DNA of 64,000 bases from Isoetes taiwanensis (GCA_021234155.1 JAJEKV010000055.1:1037090-1101089), one strand, 5' to 3'; positions 33,411-44,644 are shown, counted from the stretch's first letter. Made by a program: numbers and translations. The notes: generated by a model not told the origin, from the sequence alone.

Positions 33411-35568
33411 TAGTCAAAACGTGAAAAGAACGCTGAAATCAAATTACAACGGAGAACATTCATTCCATACAACCGCATCCAATGACGGGGGTAGTGTGTC
33501 TTTCGACTCAAGCAGTCGAAAAGGCCCATAAAAGTCAAAGTACAACCATTCTCATTAGAATATGGTTGCATCCAATCACACACCTGAAGCATACAAATGC
33601 TTTTGTCAACGACAACTAGCATGCCTTTCTCGACCAAGGAAAGTCGAAAAGTCCTAGAAACCCAATGTACAAGCATTATCATAATAGATTGTACAAGCAT
33701 TTCATCAACACGATAGCATGCCTTTCTCGACTCGTGAGTCGAAAAGGCATCGAAAACTCAATATACAAGTATATTCATTACAAAATGGTCAATACATGTG
33801 TTCACGCTCGACACAATATTCACACAATTTGACTATCCGGAAGCAGGGGTCACTCTTCTTGTTCACCAAAGTATTTGTCGCCCATAGCTTTCATGATCGG
33901 CTTGTTTCCTCGATCGGGTTCCGTGAGGTTCTGATAGTTCGTAGCACATCGGGCGACAAAGAATGGCAAAGAGGGATTCCGCCAAGACAGACAGAGTCCG
34001 GCGGACAACCACCTATCCGCCTCATATTCTTCAGTCGATATGGCTTAGCAATGATTGTATTTTGCGCTGCTATGATAGCACTTGTAGGCGAGTCGCCTAT
34101 GATCAGCGTTGTGTTTGCCATAGTCCCGAATTGCTCATAAACACCGGCCCAGCCTTTTCACCATTATAGGCTTCCCTTTGTGATGGCTGGATCGAGGTCC
34201 TTCACATGCTCGACCCTTTCGCTTCCCCAAACGAACTTGAACTTCAAAAAACTGAAATGCCGAAACACCAAGAACATTGACAATATTTTTCTTTGCCATA
34301 CAAGACCATATGCCCACTTCAATCCCTCGTGCCGTGCACCAAATAATAATTTCCTTAGCTCTAGGGCCCTGATACACTATTTTATGCTCTGCTTTCACCG
34401 ATCTGCGAGGTGTTAATCTCGGGACGCCTTTGTCGTGGTATACCGCAGCCTAATACTTCATTGACGCCAAATATTACAAGCTTGGTGGGACCAAACCGAT
34501 CCCGCTTGAGTTTGGCTCACCATATTTCCGTTCATCGATCCAAATGCGATCATTAACTTTTCGTGTTCTTTTCCGGGCCGTGGAGCGTTGTCTTGCTCGA
34601 TTTTCATTCTCATTCTCCTCGCGACGCGGAACCGCTGGAATCCATTGACAATGATCCTGACTCGCTGAGCTCGAATTCCCAAATGATGACATCCGTCCGA
34701 AAAGGAACGAGTTTTCTCGACTCGCGAAATCGAGAATGACAAGAAAAGGTATTGAAAGGAACGAGTTTTCTCGACTCATGAAGTCGAGAAAACACCGATA
34801 GAGCAAAGTAAACTCACCTCAATCTCGTGTTTTCAATAATGTTTTCGGCAAAGATTCTCGTCCAATCCTTCGACATCCTCGCCTCCGCCGTTTGTCTCCC
34901 TCGCCCCTCGCCGCCTTTATCGCTTCCATTTGTCTTCCTCCCCTTGAAATGCTCATGAAGCGATCCAAGTATGACTGAATGGTTTCAACCATGTCCTTAT
35001 TTCCAACCACGGATATAGGTTTCATTCCAAACAAAGATAGCCCCCGAGAGAACAGCCATTCATGTACCACTCGCATACAATTTGATCTTCCCACCAAGCC
35101 GGTTATGAAGTACTTGATAACTCTTGGCCGGATAGGAATTTATGTATAGGACCGGGTCGCACCATCCTTGCCGACCTTGTCCATCGATGGAACATCCTCC
35201 ATAAACCCCCCCTTCCGTGGTTCCATCTCGCTTGAGAGATCATGAACTTGTCGAGATAATGATGCTCGCTAGACCACCACTTATCCAGTCGACCACGATC
35301 TTGAAATCAAAACCAAAACTATGTTGGCAAAGCTTGGTGCCTTTCGCAAGCCAAGTCCGCACTCATGATCAAGTTCGTATATGGAGTGCATGATCTTGTT
35401 GGTGAAGTTAATATCACCGCCCATTGGGAGACAAAGAAGCTGTTTGATTGCCCTAAGATGCAAAAGACAAGGAAACCGAAAAGTATCCAGTGTCGGTCAT
35501 GTCCGCATTACACGCCCTTGTACCAATCGCTTATGTCGCCTTTGTCATAAAAAGGGTGGGGTCTTCGA

Positions 35569-36009
35569 TCATATTGATGGCAAATAGTGCCACGGGTCCA
35601 AAAGCCGCCTGCACCACCAAATCCCTTTGTGTCCCAAAGTAACCGTAAATGGGGGAGCTATCGTCACTTTTAAATGGGACCACCCCCGAATCCAAGCTTC
35701 CTTTCGAATTGCCATAGCACGCTCAGGGAAAGGAAGGGTTTTGACGCTACGCTTCAGCTTGGTGTTGATGTAGGGTTGACATAGACGGTTCAATTCCTTC
35801 ATGTCTTCCTCATCAAGGGCAGCCTTTTCCTTGTAATAATCAAAATCATGGTATTCATTAGATGCAACGCTGCGTAACTCCGCGATGCCTTTTTCTAACG
35901 CACGCCGCCGCTTTAGGACCGGGCATAATCCTTTATGCGCCCCGCAATTTAGAACTCCCCGGTCTTCCTCGCCAGGATTGTTCCTCCAAGATTTTGCCTT
36001 GTAGGTCAA
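35569..36009 (-). CDS. Hypothetical protein of the 11.1 kb element (part 2)
   Basis: Minus-strand frame of 146 codons with a protein-like composition (RRALEKGIAELRSVAS, YYKEKAALDEEDMKELNRL, YINTKLKRSVKTLPFPERA, WSHLKVTIAPPF). It is charged and helical at first, then more hydrophobic. I recognise no domain. It lies downstream of, and on the same strand as, the frame at 36137-36427, and the sequence between them keeps a protein-like reading with stops. They may be pieces of one decayed gene. It may belong to the transposon or to captured host DNA. Confidence 0.4.
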   Translation of the reverse strand: MTYKAKSWRNNPGEEDRGVLNCGAHKGLCPVLKRRRALEKGIAELRSVASNEYHDFDYYKEKAALDEEDMKELNRLCQPYINTKLKRSVKTLPFPERAMAIRKEAWIRGWSHLKVTIAPPFTVTLGHKGIWWCRRLLDPWHYLPSI

Positions 36010-36136
36010 GCGCTTTGTCCGTGAGGCCCTCAGATCCTCTTCATGAACCGCTTGTCAAACAACTTGGGGTCGGGCCTGCTTGGAAATTCTCCATTGTCGT
36101 CCTTCAGCCTTGCCTCTTGTCCATTGAGCCCATATG

Positions 36137-36427
36137 TCAGTCCCATTTCTCCTGCATCACCTCGCTAAGAATGAGGTCAGATTGGTCTCGAGAGAGACTC
36201 CCCGCCTTTCCTTGGTGTTCTCTTCTTCTTCTCCTCTTCTTCCTCTCCCTCGCCATCTTCCTCGTCCCCCCAAAGCCAGTAACATATCCGCATAGTTTCT
36301 CAAAGGTCTTCCACTTATCCGAGGGAGCCCTGTTTCCTTTAGGACGCCGAGGACAACCCAATGCTTTCCACCGCTGCCTAGCGTGTATGATCCGGTCGAT
36401 AAGGGCTGCATTCGCATAATGTACCAA
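36137..36427 (-). CDS. Hypothetical protein of the 11.1 kb element (part 1)
   Basis: Minus-strand frame of 96 codons reading NAALIDRIIHARQRWKALG, APSDKWKTFEKLCGYVTG, and a strongly basic RERKKRRRRRE run that could be a nuclear localisation signal. Tryptophan spacing (RWKAL...KWKTF) faintly recalls a Myb/SANT-like fold, but the evidence is weak. Composition is more protein-like than the overlapping frames on either strand. Function unknown. Confidence 0.4.
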   Translation of the reverse strand: MVHYANAALIDRIIHARQRWKALGCPRRPKGNRAPSDKWKTFEKLCGYVTGFGGTRKMARERKKRRRRREHQGKAGSLSRDQSDLILSEVMQEKWD

Positions 36428-39059
36428 TGTCGAGCATGAAAGTATCTACAAACACCCGTGAATAAACAAGAATGTAGCCCCGGGTTTCTCGACTCAAGCG
36501 AAGTCGAGAAAGTCCCTTGAATGTCTAATTTTTTTTTACTTTCAGTTTTCGACTCGCGAAGTCGAAAAAGCTCGCGATCCTTTGATTTTCAGATATTCGC
36601 TTTTCTCGACTCAGCGAAGTCGAGAAACCCCAAAGATAATCGGGTAAATGTTAGATGGTAGGCTTTTCACTCGCGAAATGAAAGTCCCATTCAATGTCTA
36701 ATTTTTCTTTTATCGGGTTAAGGGTTTTCGACTCGCGAAGTCGAAAAGCTCCACATCCTTTGATTTTCTCGCGGTTATTCGGGCTTTCGACTCGCGAAAT
36801 CGAAAACCCCAAAGATAATCGGGAAATGTTAGATGGTAGGGCTTTCGACTCGCGAAGTCGAAATGGAAAGATTCAGAGAGTTATTTACCTTACGTAGCCG
36901 CACTCGCCGCTATTGTGTTCTCGCAAAGGGCTAATGCCGCCGCCGTTCTTGCCGGGCGCCTCCGCCAAAAGAACTCGCGACTCTCGCCAAGCATATCTAT
37001 CCTTGATCCTTTATGCGCACCTCCTTCTCCGCCTCGCAATACTTGAGCCGCCTCTAATCAATGCCGACCGCCTACAACCCGTAACCCCATCGCCTTTTCC
37101 CTTCAGATCTTCCTCGACTTCCAAATTGAACAACTCACCGCCGACCGCTAAAAGGTATGACATCCGCAGCATTGATCTCGCAATGATGTCGCACCATCGT
37201 TCGTAATCTCCAAAGATGTGTGCCGGATTAAATTCCCCGTGGTTGAACAAGACGGCATCTCCCCGCGCAAACCTTCACCGCCTAATGTCCAAAGAGAAGA
37301 AATTTTGTGATATATTCCCTAACGGATAATACCGAAGCTAGACGCCCATTTTTTCTCAGGCTCTCTCTCGAGAAATCCCGATCCGATCATCCGATCGAGG
37401 TTTGGGGAGTCGCACCATATCTTCGCCTCCTTCGCTATCCGACTCCTCCCGTGGTGTCATCATCCCCATCTTTGTTTTTTGGTGGACTTTTTGTGTATGA
37501 ACCACAACATTCCCCACCGCAGAGTGTTGTAGAGTCTTCAAAGACAAGAGAAGTGAAGCTCCCCGTATTGAAATGCTTTTTCCCCGACTGAAATCTCCAT
37601 ACCAAGCTCCCCTCGGATGTTAGGGTTCCGCCTCCTTCATCCCTTCCGATCCTTCCACCCAAGGTTCTCGACAATTTAAAGGCGCCGGCCTTTTTCTAAG
37701 TGCCCTTAGCCTTGCTCATGGAAGAGTGAGAATAATTTGAAACCGCTAATTTTTGGTGCGATAGAACTTACTCTTTCCGCGGCAGTCCTCGACATGTAGT
37801 GTTAAATGCTTCAACCAAGCAGAGACGAGAGCACAACACCGATTTTCTTTGTACTTGTCTCCTGAGCTCTTCTTGTCCCTTTGGTGTAGAAACAGATCTT
37901 TCTCCTTCCCACTTGTCGATACCTCGACATACCACCAAGAATCCAACAAGCTTTCAAGAAGCTCGCCTCCAAATTCCTCGATGACGAAGAATGGAGTTCG
38001 CCGCTGATCACCAAAGGAGTCCGAGGTGAATGCCGCAAGAAGAACGGATGGATCGCTTAAGGTATTCCGACAAAAGAAAAACCTCGAGCTCACCCGTGTT
38101 TGTCTTCTTCTTCTTGCCGCCGCGTGAAGCATCCTCCTGGCCGCTTCTTGGATCGGAGTCATTTCTATATGCCCTCTCATCCTCTTCTGGACGACTCAGA
38201 AATTAAGTTTCCTCCGCTGTGAGTTTTAGGACCGCATGTAAAAAAGATCTAAGCGTGTTCTTTAATTTGAAGTTAAGGACATGCAATCATTTATGAAAAA
38301 AAGCTGCTAAGGGTACAAAGACGGCCGGGCTTTAGCCCGCCCAAACACTATTTCAAATTGAATCACATCAAGGGACTAAGTGAGTGGAGCGTAGTTTATC
38401 TTCCCCGCAAGCATTGGGGAACTCGAGGTCTGAGGGGGGATCATCGACCGTGAGCGACTTCCTGAATGGCGCCGCGACGCTGAAAGTCGCTAAAAAATGC
38501 TTTGCATATGTGTGTTTTTCCCCGACCGGCCCCTATTGCAAGCAGCTTGAATTGATCGATGAGCACGAGCTAAGGTAGGAAGCGAGAGGAGCCGCCGCAC
38601 ACCGAACTCCTACACCATCGGCGCCATGGAAAGGGGATACGCGAGAATCGCAGCGGATACGAAAGTAATAGATGCTAATACACTTTGAAGAGACCGACAT
38701 GTAAGAAGCAAAGACTCGGGTGAGGTCGCGGATCCGTGATACAAAGGGCCCAAGGAATTACCGCGAAGAGGTGAGTTTCGTGAGATGCCTATGTTATTTC
38801 GCTTTGTAGAACATGCCGTATGTGTTTAAATAATGGAACCGGCCGATAAGCTCGACGGATTCAAGAGCTTTTCTTTGTCCAAAGATTTCTCAGCTTCGAG
38901 ATGATTTACTCTCTAGGTTGAGAGATGCTCTAAGCAAGGAAACATTGATCGGGGTAAAGAAACAGCCCGCTTTTTAGGTCCGTTTTCCATGGACTCCGCT
39001 TACTTGGAATGTTGTACATAGATCGCTAGGACTAAGGCCCGTGAGATGCGGTTCAAATG

Positions 39060-40150
39060 CATCCTCTTGTAGTTAGCCTGAGGGGCTCCACTCGTCCAAC
39101 CACTCCTCTTTCGCAATATTCGAGGAAGATGGTTCAAGGAGAGTGGCTCGCATGTGCTAGAGGCACTTGGGACTAAAAACAGAGAATAGAAAGTGCAATT
39201 TTGTAGAGAATGCAAGCCTTGGCTTCCTCTCGTGGTTTCCCCGTGGTTAGTTGTAGAGGCCTCCACCCACCCCCGAGCCCCTCCCCTTCGCACTATTCGA
39301 CTAAGATGGTTCAAGGAGAGTGACTCGACCGGGTCGAGGCCACCGCTACCGCATTACGAGAATTGGTCGGTTAAGGGATTCTCGACTTATGAAGTCGAGA
39401 ATGCTTGGCTTCGTTTACATTTTCACTGCAAGTCGAAATGCCTTGGCCATCCGTAACTCCTGCTAGTACACATGGAGTGCCTGGTTGGGTAAGGCATTCC
39501 CACTCATGAGCCGAGAATGCATACAAAGAAGCTCGGTGGAATGCATGCATTCTCAAGCGACCAAACAATACGAGAATTGGGTTGTAAGAGTTGGCCCACA
39601 GACAAGAAAAACACTTCCCTTCGCAATGTCCGAGGAAGATAGAAGGAGAGTGTTTAAGACCGCCAAGCAGCCAGCTCTAGAGTGCACTTGAGCTCGCTTT
39701 CACTCACGAAGTCGAAAAGCAGCCAAAGAACTTCAGGTTAGTCGCCGAGGCCTCCACCCAATCGAGAGCCCATCCCTTCGCAATATTCGGGCGAAGATGG
39801 TTCAAGGAGACGGCCTTTGATTGGGTAGAGGCCACCGCGACCACACACACACAGAATTGAATTGTTGTTGAGTTGGCCCGCAGACAGCCAAAACCACTTC
39901 CTCTTCAATGTCCGGGAAGATAGAAGGAGAGTGGTTGAGACCGGCCTCAAGCAGCCAGCTCGAAAGTGCACTAGAGCTCAAGGCGGCTTTCACTCACGAA
40001 GTCGAAAGCCGCCAGCACCTCGCTGGTTAGTCGCCGAGGCCTCCACCCAAATCGGAGCCGCCCTCTTCGCAATATTCGGCGAGCATGGTTCAAGGAGAGT
40101 GGCTCGACCGGGTGGAGGCACCTCGACCGCACAAAGAGCCATTGGCGATA
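39060..40150 (+). repeat. Imperfect tandem array, about 290-bp unit
   Basis: The block GAGGCCTCCACCCA...TTCGCAATATTCG...AAGATGGTTCAAGGAGAG recurs at about 39075, 39255, 39745 and 40035. A second block, AGATAGAAGGAGAGTG(G/T)TT..AGACCG with GCAGCCAGCTC, recurs at about 39645 and 39915. The last two units are spaced about 290 bp and include a hairpin of the family above. Confidence 0.78.
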
Positions 40151-40379
40151 TCACATTCTCGACTCACGAAGTCGAGAAGGCCGCAGCAGGGTTCTAAAGA
40201 ATGTGAAGACATTGGGTAGCTGTGCAATTCGGTCGCGAAGTCGAGAATCCCTCGCCAACAAATTCCAGTGTACATCCTCTTCTCGGCCTCGCCATTGAGA
40301 AGTTCTCGACTCGCGAAGTCGAGAAGAAGGCCTGCTTTCCTTGACCGCTGGCAAGTTGAAGTATTCTCAACTCACTCCC

Positions 40380-41339
40380 TTTCTTCGCATGTCTCCCCGC
40401 AGCGGGATTTGCCGTGAGTTAGAAATGGAGATTCCGTGAAGCAATTCCTATTCTCAATTCTTTTTGGGAGAAAAGACATTCCTAGTTATTTTCTCGCTAA
40501 TGCTCGCAATATCTTACTTCCTAACACCAGCCTCTCGATGATTTCTCTCTCTGGTTGTTTGCTACTATAACCACTATTCTCACTTGTGCATGTACAATGT
40601 ATTCAATTCAACCACAAGCAAGAAAAAGATAACAAAAAAACGTAAAACAATACAAAGATTATTAAGATTAATGAGAAAACAGAGAAAAGTGGAGAACAAG
40701 AGATGAGAAAAGTGGAGAACAAAGATTTAAAAATGAGATTAAAAAGGGTATGATATTACAAAACATACCCGAAGATTTGTCGGATGAGGAGGAGGCTTCC
40801 GACTTCGATTCCATGTGGGTATAGTCGCTGACAAAGCGCGAATAAGGATTTGTCTCCGGTCAAATTGTATCGTGGATTAATAAGAGCCTCTAACAACGTA
40901 ATATAAGAAAAAAAAAATGCACTAAAAGACTTACGTAAAACTAAAAAGCAAAGACAAAAAGGGCCTCACTTTCTTCTCGTGAAGCAGAAACGCCTCGCCA
41001 ACAATGAACCCAAAGAACTTGCAGAACTTCGGGCGCCGGAAGCCGCCCCGATCAATCGACCAAGCCGCCGCCATAAGATGGCGCCGAATCGCCGGTTGAT
41101 CGATCGCCGACGGTGAAAGCGGGCCTTAAGGAAACAGGGAGCTCAAGAGTGATCGAGAAAAACAGGGGAGGAAGAATGGTTGGGGAGAGGAAGAGGGTGC
41201 AAGCACTGGCCGCACCCCTCAACCCTCGTAAAAGTGCAATAATATACTTCACACGCAGGGGGCCATGCCCTCCATGACGGGCAAAGGCGGATTAGCCGAC
41301 GTGGTTGACGGCTTCACCTCCCAAGAGGCTTTACGCGGC
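40380..41339. other. End of the GC-rich segment, no recognised gene
   Basis: A purine/AT-rich stretch (40600-40760, 40890-40960) separates the tandem array from another GC-rich patch (40960-41340). No open frame with a known domain. Confidence 0.35.
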
Positions 41340-41600
41340 CATGCCAAGATATGAAAGGGTTGGTTATATGTTTATATATGTTGTCTTATGTATTTAATAA
41401 GGTTTCAATGGTTGAATAGTATCAATGGTATATATGGTTACAATGTTCACATATGGTTTAGAATGAGTGTGGTTGTATGCTTTAATATGGTTATATGATT
41501 TTAGTTAATATGGTTGTATGATTTAATATGGTTATATTTAATATGTTTGTATGGTTTTATATGGTTCATATGGTCATATTTGTGGTGTTTGGGGCTATAT
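41340..41600 (+). repeat. ATATGGTT-rich low-complexity tract
   Basis: About 15 degenerate units of (T)ATATGGTT(A/T) in the same orientation. It marks the boundary between the GC-rich middle and the transposase-like frames. Confidence 0.8.
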
Positions 41601-41640
41601 GGTTTTAATGTGAGCTTTTTCATTCAGTGGAGCATGTGAG

Positions 41641-42569
41641 ATGAGTAAAATGGAGCCGTGGAAGTCCAAAGGAGGCCATTGCCCTAGGCTCCAATGGAGG
41701 AGGATGGGTTGCCTTTTGTTGCACCCTTGCAAACTGATGGTATTTGCAGAGGGCATAATAACCGCAGCTGATCCATTTGATAGTGTGAATGATGAGAGGC
41801 TGGGAGATGAACATCTTGGAGTTGGCATTGTGAAGCTTCTTATCGGGTTGATACTATCATGTCCCGTGGAAGCTCTAGTGATTGCATTGTGTGCTCGGGG
41901 GGCTGGAGTCCCAAGCCTCAGCTTGAGATGGCCAATTAGATTTATTACACACAAGAATGGTGATACTCTAGAATGCCCTATCAACTACACACCCCAAGGC
42001 CCACCCAAGGCCATGTGGAAGATTTGGTGGTCGATGAGCATCCTTTGATCACAAGGAAGAGACGCTATGTCTTTCATAAAAGGCAGCCAAAAGGTGCCCA
42101 AGAGGCCTAGAAGTGACAAATATTTAGAAAGGATGGAAAGTATGGCACCAACCAAAGAAAACCCGGAGGCAATTAGGGGACAAGAGTGTTGCAACCTAGA
42201 TTGCACAAAGGTGCATTACAATGTGGATGACCTCGTAAGTGATAAGGTCCCAATACATTGGACAGCTTTCAAAAAGATAGGATTAATTTCATTTACTCCT
42301 TGTGTAGGAATTCCAGCTATGATGAAAACACAGGACGGCTGCTATATCAATTGAGGGGAATGAAGGTATGTATGAGAGCATTGAGATGGATTCTTGGGGT
42401 GAGCAAGTCTTCATTTTACAGATACTGGGAGCAGGTTAGAAAAGGGCACACTTTGTTCCAACATGGTAATGCACTCACTTTGAAACCTAGAGCAAATACT
42501 CTAAAGGCCATTGCAGTCTTCGAGAGCTTTGTGAGATACATGTCTCAATCTATGCCCCCAACCCAATGA
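41641..42569 (+). pseudogene. Transposase-like protein, Cys-rich and HTH part
   Basis: Several plus-strand frames form one broken gene. 41641-42048 has no recognised domain. 42067-42290 ends with ECCNLDCTKVHYNVDDLVSD, and in the next frame FYSLCRN-like (42290 on, reading NFIYSLCRNSSYDENTGRL), LYQLRGMKVCMRALRWILGV, then SKSSFYRYWEQVRKG and QHGN follow without a gap to 42569. A CC..C cluster followed by Gly-x-x-VC...LGVS...Y recalls the N-terminal region of several eukaryotic DNA-transposon proteins, with the LGVSKSSFYRY segment as a helix-turn-helix. I do not see a DDE catalytic triad. It lies 1.1 kb inside the right TIR and is probably the element's own degenerate transposase. Confidence 0.55.
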
Positions 42570-42579
42570 CCCCAACCCA

Positions 42580-43510
42580 ATGGCTTTCTTGATGGATGAG
42601 GTTGCAGATTGGAAATCATTTGTAGAAGGATACTTGCTAGATGGCAAGGACCAGTTGACAGGACACACAAAGCCACTTCAATTCAAGTTTTGGGTTAGGG
42701 ATGGAATACCAATCATGCAATATAAGTGGAGACCAGGTGACAAGTTGTGGATGCCTGTATAAGGTATCGAAGTTGTGGCAAAGGGGTGTCACTGGTGAAG
42801 TTCTCATTCCTAAAGGGCAGCCAAAACCACTACCTCCCTTCAAGACACCAAAGACTCTAGCCAACCGTGAAGGGCATCAAGGATTACATAACGACCGATG
42901 ATGTTCAAATGGAAAGCACACCTCCACTCTTAAGAAAATCAAATGGACTCCCTAATCAAGTACTGAGAAAGTTGTAACATGCTTAGAAACCCAACAGCCA
43001 TGTGGGAGGGAGCTAAGAGACGGGTTCTTGCCGAGTCAAGATGGGAGGGTTCTCAAGGTGCAAGCACGTCTAAGAATGCTCACTTGGGTCCCAAGTGGTT
43101 TGTGGGAAGTAAGGCCTCAAAGCCGGCGTGGTTTGATCTTCCCCGAGTGGGATCCCTTTGAGGACATCAAGGAAGGATACTTTGTGCTAGTAAGGCCTGA
43201 TGATGAGGACCGGCCCAATATGGTTAGGGGTGGCACTCTCTCGATGTGACCACCACTATGCCTCGATGGAAAGGAGTTGCGTCCCGGATTCCAAATTCAA
43301 TATTGGGAGCCCATTGGGAGGCACAAGAAGGGCAACTTGAAGGAGCAATACACCCTTTGGGGAGAAGAAGTGGAGGCCAAATTATGCTGACCCTCAAAGG
43401 AGGGAATTGGTGGAGTGTGTGGTATGGTCATATCCAAGTTCTCACATTGCAAAAGACAACACACACAAGATCCCAAGAAAGGAGATGGACAAGGCCATGA
43501 GCAACCTCCA
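42580..43510 (+). pseudogene. Transposase-like protein, C-terminal part
   Basis: It continues the preceding gene in changing frames: MAFLMDEVADWKSFVEGYLL (42580 on), then PEWDPFEDIKEGYFVLVRPD and DEDRP (about 43140-43220), then IQYWEPIGRHKKGNLKEQYT with LWGEEVEAK (about 43300-43380). The GYFVLVRPDDED...WEPIG pattern looks like a small beta-rich C-terminal domain, perhaps BAH- or chromo-like, but that is a guess. Stops between the parts make it non-functional. Confidence 0.45.
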
Positions 43511-43709
43511 TGCTATATCATTGTATGAGGGTGCATAATATTGAGAAGTTTGAAAACTTTCTCAACTAGTGGTTTGTAAAATTTATGAGGAAAACAAGTA
43601 ACCCAATTCTATGTGTGTCATGTGTAATTCTATTCAAGCAATCAATTCAGAAATTTCTTTTATGGTGTGTGAGTCCCATTTTCAGTCCGAGTCCCAAAAT
43701 TCAAGATTT

Positions 43710-43734
43710 GTCCCACTTTAATTAAATACGACTT
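43710..43734 (+). repeat. Right TIR of the 11.1 kb element
   Basis: Exact reverse complement of 32594-32618, followed by TTTG at 43735-43738. Confidence 0.85.
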
Positions 43735-43879
43735 TTTGGCTAGTTTTTGCATTCTTGATTTTATATGATTTTTTTTGTGAACCTTCAAAATGCCCTTTAA
43801 TGGTCCATCATGGGACATGTCTAGTGTTAAAGAGTTCTGGCATTAGATAGGCTTCTCATTCATCTCAGCAGATTTTCTA

Positions 43880-44105
43880 CAATGGTGGACAGTGGATAGC
43901 CGCACACATGCGAACTACCCACGAAAAATAAAGGGAAAATCCAATTATATCATTTGGACCCCAAAACAAATACAATGCTAATAGATGAGTGGCTGATGTA
44001 CCTGCCGAAAGCTTATCACCGGGATTAAAAAACCCCGCCCTTTCGGGTTTTCGAGGAAAAACCCTAGTGATAAGCCTTCTCGCAAGGGGCTTAGACAAAC
44101 GTAAG
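43880..44105 (-). mobile_element. LINE 3'-end fragment with the structured RNA element
   Basis: On the minus strand GCTTATCAC (44019-44011 complement side 44067-44075) and GTGATAAGC form a 9-bp outer stem around AAAACCC-GAAA-GGGCGGGGTTTT, the same layout as 7806-7876 but with a GAAA loop. Downstream on the minus strand GGGGTCCAAATGATATAATTGG parallels the GGGTCCCATAGGCC..ATTTGG end of the LINE. It lies in the LTR element's internal region. No (TTCTA)n tail is seen. Confidence 0.65.
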
Positions 44106-44311
44106 GCATAGAATCGCCCCCCAAAACCAGCATGGAGAAGTCAAAACGGATGGCGCCGCCAACCCACGCACATCATCACCAACAACAAACGAGAAACATA
44201 CCAAAGAATAGCATCACCCAAAGGTGGAAAAAGCATCACCCACCGGTAAAAAAATGATAAAAATGTAACTTGTACAAAATATAATAAACAAAGAAGGGGG
44301 GGAGGGTGGGT

Positions 44312-44628
44312 TCAAAGAGAATAAGGTACTGCTGAGAGAAGAGGAAGCGCCGATGAAACGTCGATGAAGAACTCTGCAATAAGTAGCAAACGCCCAACCT
44401 GATGAACGGCCCAAAATGCATGCGATGCATGCATGCGACGCATGCAATGCATGCATGCTCGTCTTGAGCAAGAATGCCGATTCGCTACGCGAATCGACGA
44501 CATTATCATAAACAAATTCTGAGAATACTTCACCTTTCGTTTTGGAGGAGGTGAGTACTTTGAACATCCTTGAGAGTTCGAAGATTGGTTGGAATCAATT
44601 TCTTCAGCAGGTCTTTTGCCTTTGTCCA
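44312..44628 (-). CDS. Open frame at the 5' side of the LTR element
   Basis: From an ATG at 44626-44628 (minus strand) it reads MDKGKRPAEEIDSNQSSNSQ and GCSKYSPPPKRKVKYS, a hydrophilic, basic N-terminus, then loses protein-like character over an ATGCATGC tract (44413-44458). It lies about 1.1 kb after the primer-binding site, roughly where gag would start. No domain is recognised. Confidence 0.3.
44413..44460. repeat. ATGCATGC palindromic tract
   Basis: Overlapping ATGCATGC/GCATGC units, including GCATGCGACGCATGC. Self-complementary at several registers. Confidence 0.75.
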
Positions 44629-44644
44629 TTGTAATCAGCACCAA

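Larger units (their letters stand above)
33500..40326. repeat. Family of dispersed hairpins, core CGACT..CGCGA..AGTCG
   Basis: At least 15 hairpins share the core CTCGACT-CGCGA-AGTCGAG or TTCGACT-CGCGA-AGTCGAA. They lie near 33500, 33626, 33722, 34711, 34765, 36484, 36546, 36601, 36724, 36784, 36841, 39378, 39697, 39983, 40155, 40226 and 40301. The third stem pair is C-G in some and T-A in others, changed on both arms together. Bases outside the core are also often complementary (GGCTTTC with GAAAGCC at 39983-40009). All lie within the 11.1 kb element, and I saw none outside it. Confidence 0.82.
32594..43734 (+). mobile_element. 11.1 kb DNA element with 25-bp perfect TIRs and 4-bp flanking repeats
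   Basis: The left end starts AAGTCGTATTTAATTAAAG and continues for 25 bp (32594-32618). The right end 43710-43734 is its exact reverse complement. TTTG flanks both sides (32590-32593 and 43735-43738). Removing the element and one TTTG restores a normal-sized LTR element around it. Near the right end, plus-strand frames encode a Cys-rich plus helix-turn-helix region resembling the N-terminal part of cut-and-paste transposases. GGGACT motifs recur just inside both TIRs. A 4-bp target duplication excludes CACTA, hAT, MULE and Tc1-type elements and is seen for example in Sola elements, but the superfamily is open. The middle (about 32.9-41.3 kb) is much richer in G+C and may itself be a further insertion or captured DNA. 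Confidence 0.8.

Noticed and set aside
33500-36865. CRISPR-like array of the palindromic hairpins
   Set aside because: Spacing is irregular, repeats differ, and the context is a plant transposon.
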